DNA from: Flavobacterium columnare NBRC 100251 = ATCC 23463
GTDB taxonomy: Bacteria; Bacteroidota; Bacteroidia; Flavobacteriales; Flavobacteriaceae
Reading direction: 5' to 3'
DNA: 46,493 nt
NCBI RefSeq assembly: GCF_002530675.1
Contig: NZ_PCMX01000079.1
Location: forward strand, 1-46,493
Shown here: piece by piece, positions 43,929 through 46,493 of the stretch
How positions within the stretch are numbered: position 1 is the stretch's first letter
How the letters are laid out: every line of letters starts with the position of its first letter
Position numbers and translations under genes: made by a program
Notes under the pieces: generated by a model
What the model saw: only the letters and a program-made list of their open reading frames with translations
What the model was told of the DNA's origin: nothing
The model's database searches: none

Positions 43929-43951
43929 AATTTTTGTATTGGGAAGTAAGT
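43929..43951 (+). repeat. mnmE 3' end, attachment-site-like repeat copy 3 (short)
   Basis: A 23-bp match to the very end of mnmE plus 2 bp beyond it, 21 of 23 identical to copy 1, and keeping the NFCIGK-stop reading. The 18-bp core TTTTGTATTGGGAAGTAA lies at 43932-43949. Confidence 0.75.
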
Positions 43952-44048
43952 GTTTAGATTATTGAATTACTAGATCATAAATTGTTTAACAAAGACTATA
44001 TTTAACCCAGCATAATCTTCATAGGAAAAACAAAATGAAATTCCCCCC

Positions 44049-44644
44049 ATGACCGAAAACATAATTTTTACGTTACAATTAATCCAAATCGACTTTTTTA
44101 CGGCTTTTGGATTATATACTTTTCTCTATTTATTCGTATCGATTTTTACTAAAAATCCAGTCCTCAAAAAAGTGGATGACAAAGCCACTGCCTTTATTTC
44201 CTTTGCAGGAATTGTGTATTTAATAGTATGGATAACGGGATTAATTGTAGAACTAACTATTTTAACCCCAGAAGACAAAACCGCACTTTTAAACAGAATG
44301 TTTGGCAAATATTGGGTAGCATTTTGGACACAACCCTTATTATGGGTATTCCTAACCCAATTGTTACGATTCCCTATCGTTCAAAAAAATGTTTTATCCC
44401 ATTAGTAAGTAGCATTTTCTTGATGTGTTCTATTGAAAGAATGGTAATTATTATCACTAGTTTTCATCGCGATTACCTCCCTAGTTCCTGGACCATGTAT
44501 AATGATTTAGACATTTATCCATCCAACTATTTCCTTACTTTACTCCTTAAAATCATGGTATTTTTAGTGTTTGTAGGTATTTTTAGTGTCATTACCACGA
44601 AACTAAAAGAGATTAAAAAGAACGGTAAAACAACAGCTGTTTAA
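44049..44644 (+). pseudogene. Multi-helix membrane protein gene with a frameshift
   Basis: The frame from 44049 encodes three or four membrane helices (FFTAFGLYTFLYLFVSIF, FISFAGIVYLIVWITGLIV, WVAFWTQPLLWVFLTQ) and stops at 44405. The -1 frame continues with the rest of the protein: FIPLVSSIFLMCSIERMVII, SWTMYNDLDIYPSNYF and a last helix, ending at 44642-44644. The join falls at a run of seven A near 44385; eight A would restore about 198 continuous residues. I do not recognise the family. It may be the ancestral neighbour of mnmE, or part of the island. Confidence 0.75.
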
Positions 44645-44862
44645 AAAAAATCAAGCAATACCCTACCTCATACACTTTTTTTTCATAGTTCCGTTGCGGT
44701 TTTCCGTAATCGTAACCATTTTTCTTTGATTAAATTTGTATAAAAGAGATACTTAACTAAGCCTATAAAATTATAATGGTTTAAATGGCAGTGATTAAAA
44801 CTACTATAAATTAAAATTTAAAAGCAAGAAAAGTAGAATAAGTCAAATAATTTCAAACAAAA

Positions 44863-45138
44863 ATGTCAATACTAAACAATATCAAAAAAGTACATATTTT
44901 AAAAGCTATCGAAAGAATTGATGCAGAAATTAATTTTAATCCAAAACGCAAAATAAGAGTCTGGGCTTTGCGACATAACCATAAATTATATCCTTGTAAA
45001 CTGGTTATTTCTTATGCAAATACCTATATAAACAATACAGAATTAGATCCAAATCCTACAATATTCACAACCTATATGGCCATAGAACACTTAAAAAAAG
45101 AAGGCTTTACTGATATACTAAATTTAAAAAACAGGTAA
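44863..45138 (+). CDS. Small protein resembling the N-terminal domain of McrA-like restriction enzymes
   Basis: This 91-aa protein has the pattern I associate with the ~90-residue N-terminal domain of ScoMcrA-like HNH nucleases: a start near VHILKAIERIDAE, then a short strand, HNHKLYPCKLVISYAN and a closing LKKEGFTDIL. In those enzymes the domain precedes DNA-binding and nuclease modules. Here it stands alone, and the next gene starts directly after its stop codon, so the two proteins probably work together. It could equally be a modified-DNA reader or just a structural adaptor. Confidence 0.6.
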   Translation: MSILNNIKKVHILKAIERIDAEINFNPKRKIRVWALRHNHKLYPCKLVISYANTYINNTELDPNPTIFTTYMAIEHLKKEGFTDILNLKNR

Positions 45139-45657
45139 ATGGATGCGCTATCACATTTAAAAAAAATTGAGGTTGCTATTAATAACGTAAAAACAACCCA
45201 AATAGAACTAGACTTAGATTTAAGCTTAGATGAACAATTCAAAGCGCAGTTCAATTTTTTCCAAAAAATTAGTTCACCTACCTTATATTGGTTTGAATGC
45301 AAAACATTAGAAGAAGCAAAAGAAATAAAAACGTTATTTACTAACAAAAGAAATGAATTAATCGCAGTACCACCTATCAATGGTAATTTAAGCAAAGTAT
45401 TATACTTAGGAGTACGTCAAGGAGGAAAGTATAAAAGGGAGAAAACTTTTAGTAGAATTTCTGGCAGAATCTACCATCATTACGGATTATATAGCGTAGA
45501 ATCAACCCAAGGATTAAAACTTAATAAATGGGCAATTAATAGTGGTAAAAAAATTTATTTGAACATCCTAGAACTAGACCTTAATGAAACCCAATACCTC
45601 TACATACTAGAAAAAATCTTTGCGTTAGAACTCAATCCAATGTTTGGAAAACATTAG
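45139..45657 (+). CDS. Putative GIY-YIG-like nuclease
   Basis: This 172-aa protein starts at the base after the previous stop codon. The C-terminal two thirds contain a strand VLYLGVRQGG, then RISGRIYHHYG, a strand KIYLNILEL and a last helix, LEKIFALELNPMFGKH. The layout (variant of the Y-x-G strand, Arg helix, terminal Glu helix and P-x-G-K) resembles GIY-YIG nucleases, including restriction types. The first Tyr pair is altered and a bound-metal Glu is only inferred, so activity is uncertain. The first 60 residues are helical and unrecognised. Confidence 0.55.
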   Translation: MDALSHLKKIEVAINNVKTTQIELDLDLSLDEQFKAQFNFFQKISSPTLYWFECKTLEEAKEIKTLFTNKRNELIAVPPINGNLSKVLYLGVRQGGKYKREKTFSRISGRIYHHYGLYSVESTQGLKLNKWAINSGKKIYLNILELDLNETQYLYILEKIFALELNPMFGKH

Positions 45658-45900
45658 TTGGATAAAAAAGTAAAAAAGCATTGCTAATTTAAAAGTTTTA
45701 TAAAATTAGAACAAACTAAGACAATATTTTAAAAGAAGATTTTTTAGATTTACCCTTTTACAATCAATAATCAAAAGGGGAATAATTTATATACGAAGTA
45801 AATATTAATTAAATAAATTTAATATTTTTTGATTTTAACAATGTTAATTTAACAATTACTCTTCACATTAGAAAGATATTGAGGTTTTATAATTTTAAGA

Positions 45901-46493
45901 TGAAACAACTAAAACAGTTAGAAAATTTATTCAAACATATTTTCCAGACTAGGGAAACTTTAATCGATTCTATTGAACTAAAAAAATATTCTGAATTAGA
46001 AAAAAAAGGAATTATTAAGAATAATTCAGAGGGTAATTATGAAGTCGATTTATATTCTTCAGAAATATATGATTACTTGAAAAAGTTGGTCACCATTAAA
46101 CTAACTAGTAATTTATCTGATGACATTGAGGAATCTTTCAAAACTATTCATAATCTTGAAGAACTTATAAAAAATGAGCACAATTATGGCAATGTAATAA
46201 ATGCTTACACCCAATTATTTGATGCTTTTAGAGTTAATTATTTAGTAGAGTTAGATACAAAAGGTATAGATGTTATTTCATATAGAAATGAACTAAATCA
46301 AAAATCAAATGTAATTTATGAATTAAGAAACTTAGAAAAAATATTTTATGCTTTTCTTGTTTCAAAAGATATAAGTATTGAACAAATCAGTGATTTTTTA
46401 AATTCTAATAATGAAGAAGAACGCAGACATTATTTAAATGAATATTTGTTTTCAATTGTCGATAGAAAAGAAGATTTTTCAATAAGTCTGATT
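45901..46493 (+). CDS. Unknown protein, cut by the right window edge
   Basis: An ATG at 45901 opens a frame with no stop over 197 codons to the edge. The protein starts MKQLKQLENLFKHIFQTRET, is rich in Lys, Glu, Asn and Ile, and is mostly helical with no signal peptide or membrane helix. A KYSELEKKGIIKNNSEGNYE segment looks like a small winged-helix reader. No family is recognised. It lies 243 nt downstream of the GIY-YIG-like gene on the same strand and may belong to the same accessory region. Confidence 0.7.

Noticed and set aside
42108..43951. CRISPR array as an explanation of the repeated units
   Set aside because: Only three copies of unequal length, with gene-sized spacers and a coding origin in mnmE.

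Overview
The window looks like a chromosomal segment from a low-GC member of the Flavobacteriaceae (Bacteroidota). Supporting signs are a secreted protein with a C-terminal type IX secretion (T9SS) sorting domain, a fused CcoN/CcoO cbb3 oxidase subunit with a mono-heme CcoP, promoters of the TTG-N19-TAnnTTTG type, almost no Shine-Dalgarno sequences, and MnmE, PurL and YifB proteins of flavobacterial character. The genus cannot be fixed from the sequence alone.

Layout. Positions 1-96 hold the first 32 codons of a minus-strand gene, possibly a reverse transcriptase, cut by the window edge. Then come purL (-) and a large T9SS-exported beta-propeller protein. From 7258 to 17295 lies a complete cytochrome cbb3 oxidase locus: a divergent Crp/Fnr regulator, then ccoI, ccoS, ccoNO, ccoQ, ccoP, ccoG, ccoH, a SafE/DsbD-like membrane protein and a YdcH-type small protein. 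Two Fnr-like boxes sit at the same 37-nt offset from two -7 boxes, so low-oxygen activation of the locus is likely. From 17933 to 35201 are mostly housekeeping genes: acyl-CoA dehydrogenase, anmK, a chalcone-isomerase-like exported protein, an amino-acid dehydrogenase, yifB, two exported amidohydrolases, prfA, an OmpA/TSP3 protein, a frameshifted beta-barrel gene, pyrF, a substrate-binding protein and an alpha/beta hydrolase. Three families of short palindromic dispersed repeats (100-190 bp) lie between these genes.

From 35846 to 37100 is a small accessory patch: an XRE regulator diverging from an unknown 88-aa gene across an operator-like array. From 37691 to 38292 a tRNA-Arg/Pro/Ser cluster is present twice as a perfect tandem duplication. 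Thiolase, an NlpC/P60 peptidase and mnmE follow.

The most unusual region begins at the mnmE 3' end. The last 19 codons of mnmE are present again at 42779-42835 with only synonymous changes, and the terminal 18-23 bp appear a third time at 43929-43951. Between the copies lie one ParE-type toxin-antitoxin pair and one Fic protein. The repeated core closely resembles the trmE attachment site known for SGI1-family islands, so this reads as two tiny cargo units stacked at an mnmE attachment site, with no integrase in view. Beyond it are a frameshifted membrane protein and a candidate defence operon (McrA-N-like domain protein, GIY-YIG-like nuclease), followed by an unknown gene that runs off the right edge.
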